Source of the DNA: Alteromonas sp. CI.11.F.A3 | Lineage (GTDB): Bacteria; Pseudomonadota; Gammaproteobacteria; Enterobacterales; Alteromonadaceae | NCBI RefSeq assembly: GCF_032925565.1 | Contig: NZ_CP136708.1 | Coordinates: forward strand, 372,001-436,000 | Direction of reading: 5' to 3' | Length of the DNA: 64,000 bases | In this document: one piece after another, positions 63,441 to 64,000 of the stretch | Numbering within the stretch: position 1 is the first letter of the stretch | Layout: every line of letters begins with the position of its first letter | Position numbers and translations under genes: made by a program | The notes under the pieces: generated by a model | Seen by the model: only the letters and a program-made list of their open reading frames with translations | What the model was told of the DNA's origin: nothing | Database searches by the model: none

Positions 63441-64000
63441 TTAAGCAAGCTGTTTCGCAAAGGCTTCAACATCTTGGCGTTTATCTATCTTATGTTGATC
63501 TTCGCTGCGGCCTTCACGCCAATAACTACTAATATAAACTTGGCTGTGAGGTACCTGTTTTTCGTCTTTTAGCCACGAACGAATTTTTCTCATCTGTGAA
63601 AATTCACACGCCACCCATACCGCAGGCGTTCCCTGTGGCCACTCAGAACGCTGCATGGCGTCAGATAATGTTGCTTCTTTTTTAGATACCCACTGAACAG
63701 TAACGCCTTCAGGTTTTTCTAGCACGGTGGCATCCGTTTCATGTTCAATAGCAATAACGGCAATGCCCTTAGTATGGCGAGGAAGCGTTTGTAAGTAATT
63801 ACGAATGCTAGGCAGTGCAGTCATATCGCCCGCGAACAGCACCCAATCATAATGTTCTGCTAATGCTTTACTGCTGCCAGGGCCTGCAATCGTTAGTTTA
63901 TCGCCTTCTTTTGCTCTTAGGGCCCATGCGGCAGCAGGGCCAGTTACGCCGTCCTTTACATGCACCACCATATCAATGGTCATTTGTGCTTTTTGTCTAT
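63441..64000 (-). CDS. Siderophore-interacting flavoprotein, 3' part (cut by window end)
   Basis: C-terminal part (about 186 codons) of a SIP-family ferric-siderophore reductase. The frame is open to the right edge (RQKAQMTIDMVVHV), so Met 63983 is not the start. KDGVTGPAAAWALRAKEGDKLTIAGPGSS is the family's FAD-domain end. DWVLFAGDMTALPSIRNYLQTLP and AVWVACEFSQMRKIRSWLKDE followed by SSYWREGRSEDQHK are the NAD(P)H-side hallmarks. It releases iron by reducing imported ferric siderophores. Confidence 0.92.
   Translation of the reverse strand, partial: RQKAQMTIDMVVHVKDGVTGPAAAWALRAKEGDKLTIAGPGSSKALAEHYDWVLFAGDMTALPSIRNYLQTLPRHTKGIAVIAIEHETDATVLEKPEGVTVQWVSKKEATLSDAMQRSEWPQGTPAVWVACEFSQMRKIRSWLKDEKQVPHSQVYISSYWREGRSEDQHKIDKRQDVEAFAKQLA

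Noticed and set aside
1..64000. tRNA, rRNA, CRISPR arrays or metabolite riboswitches
   Set aside because: None was recognisable by reading; no regularly spaced repeats or cloverleaf-like segments were found.

Overview
The window reads as chromosomal DNA of a marine gammaproteobacterium, most likely Alteromonas or a close relative. This is inferred from gene content and protein style: a glmU / DeoR-type regulator / glmS row, many TonB-dependent and FadL-type outer-membrane proteins, secreted S8 and S10 peptidases, GGDEF proteins and a ZrgA-type zinc cluster. No rRNA or tRNA gene and no CRISPR array was seen. Genes are dense on both strands, and strong Rho-independent terminators separate most convergent pairs.

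Layout. 1-7 kb: 3' part of speA, a serine hydrolase, an alkylation-repair pair (Ada/AlkA fusion and Ogt) coupled to an EamA transporter, and a dCache-like GGDEF protein with a degenerate active site. 7.2-11.4 kb: glmU, a DeoR-family regulator and glmS (amino-sugar/UDP-GlcNAc supply). 11.44-20.05 kb: an AT-rich island just downstream of glmS, i.e. at the classical attTn7 position. It begins 26 nt after the glmS stop, may be bounded by GGAAT direct repeats, and holds a relic of a tnsA transposase gene. Its cargo is (a) a four-gene operon, small HTH-like protein - GHKL ATPase fused to a PD-(D/E)xK nuclease-like domain - SIR2-like NADase - HerA helicase, behind a perfect 24-bp palindrome, and (b) two STAND/AAA-like ATPases, the first apparently frameshifted near its 3' end, with a broken GNAT-like gene between (a) and (b). 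This is the most likely new or little-described system in the window: a putative anti-phage or anti-plasmid module on a decayed Tn7-like element.

20-26 kb: a membrane protein, a spermidine-synthase-like methyltransferase, an AT-rich region with an exported amidase, and an S10 carboxypeptidase. 25.7-35.7 kb: a zinc-starvation locus. It contains a DksA-type protein lacking two of the four zinc cysteines, a His-rich TonB receptor, a ZrgA/DUF2796 protein, a MerC-like membrane protein, a CobW/COG0523 GTPase, two DUF3299 proteins around a small periplasmic protein, and an ABC ATPase/permease pair. Three Zur-box-like palindromes lie in its control regions. 35.8-47 kb: an LLM flavoenzyme, a cupin, a substrate-binding protein / hybrid kinase / diguanylate cyclase row, an MDR oxidoreductase, FadL, a LysR regulator and a lipoprotein MTA/SAH-nucleosidase. 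47-57 kb: DUF2721, a TonB receptor, NDH-2, YceI plus cytochrome b561, small CBS/STAS-like/Xre-like regulators, a hydrolase and ArfB. 57.5-63 kb: an ECF-sigma module (sigma factor, anti-sigma, lipoprotein) divergent from an S8 protease, with two mirror-image copies of an ECF-type promoter between them and a possible third before a secreted Ser/Thr/Ala-rich protein. The window ends with CsbD and the 3' part of a siderophore-interacting flavoprotein.
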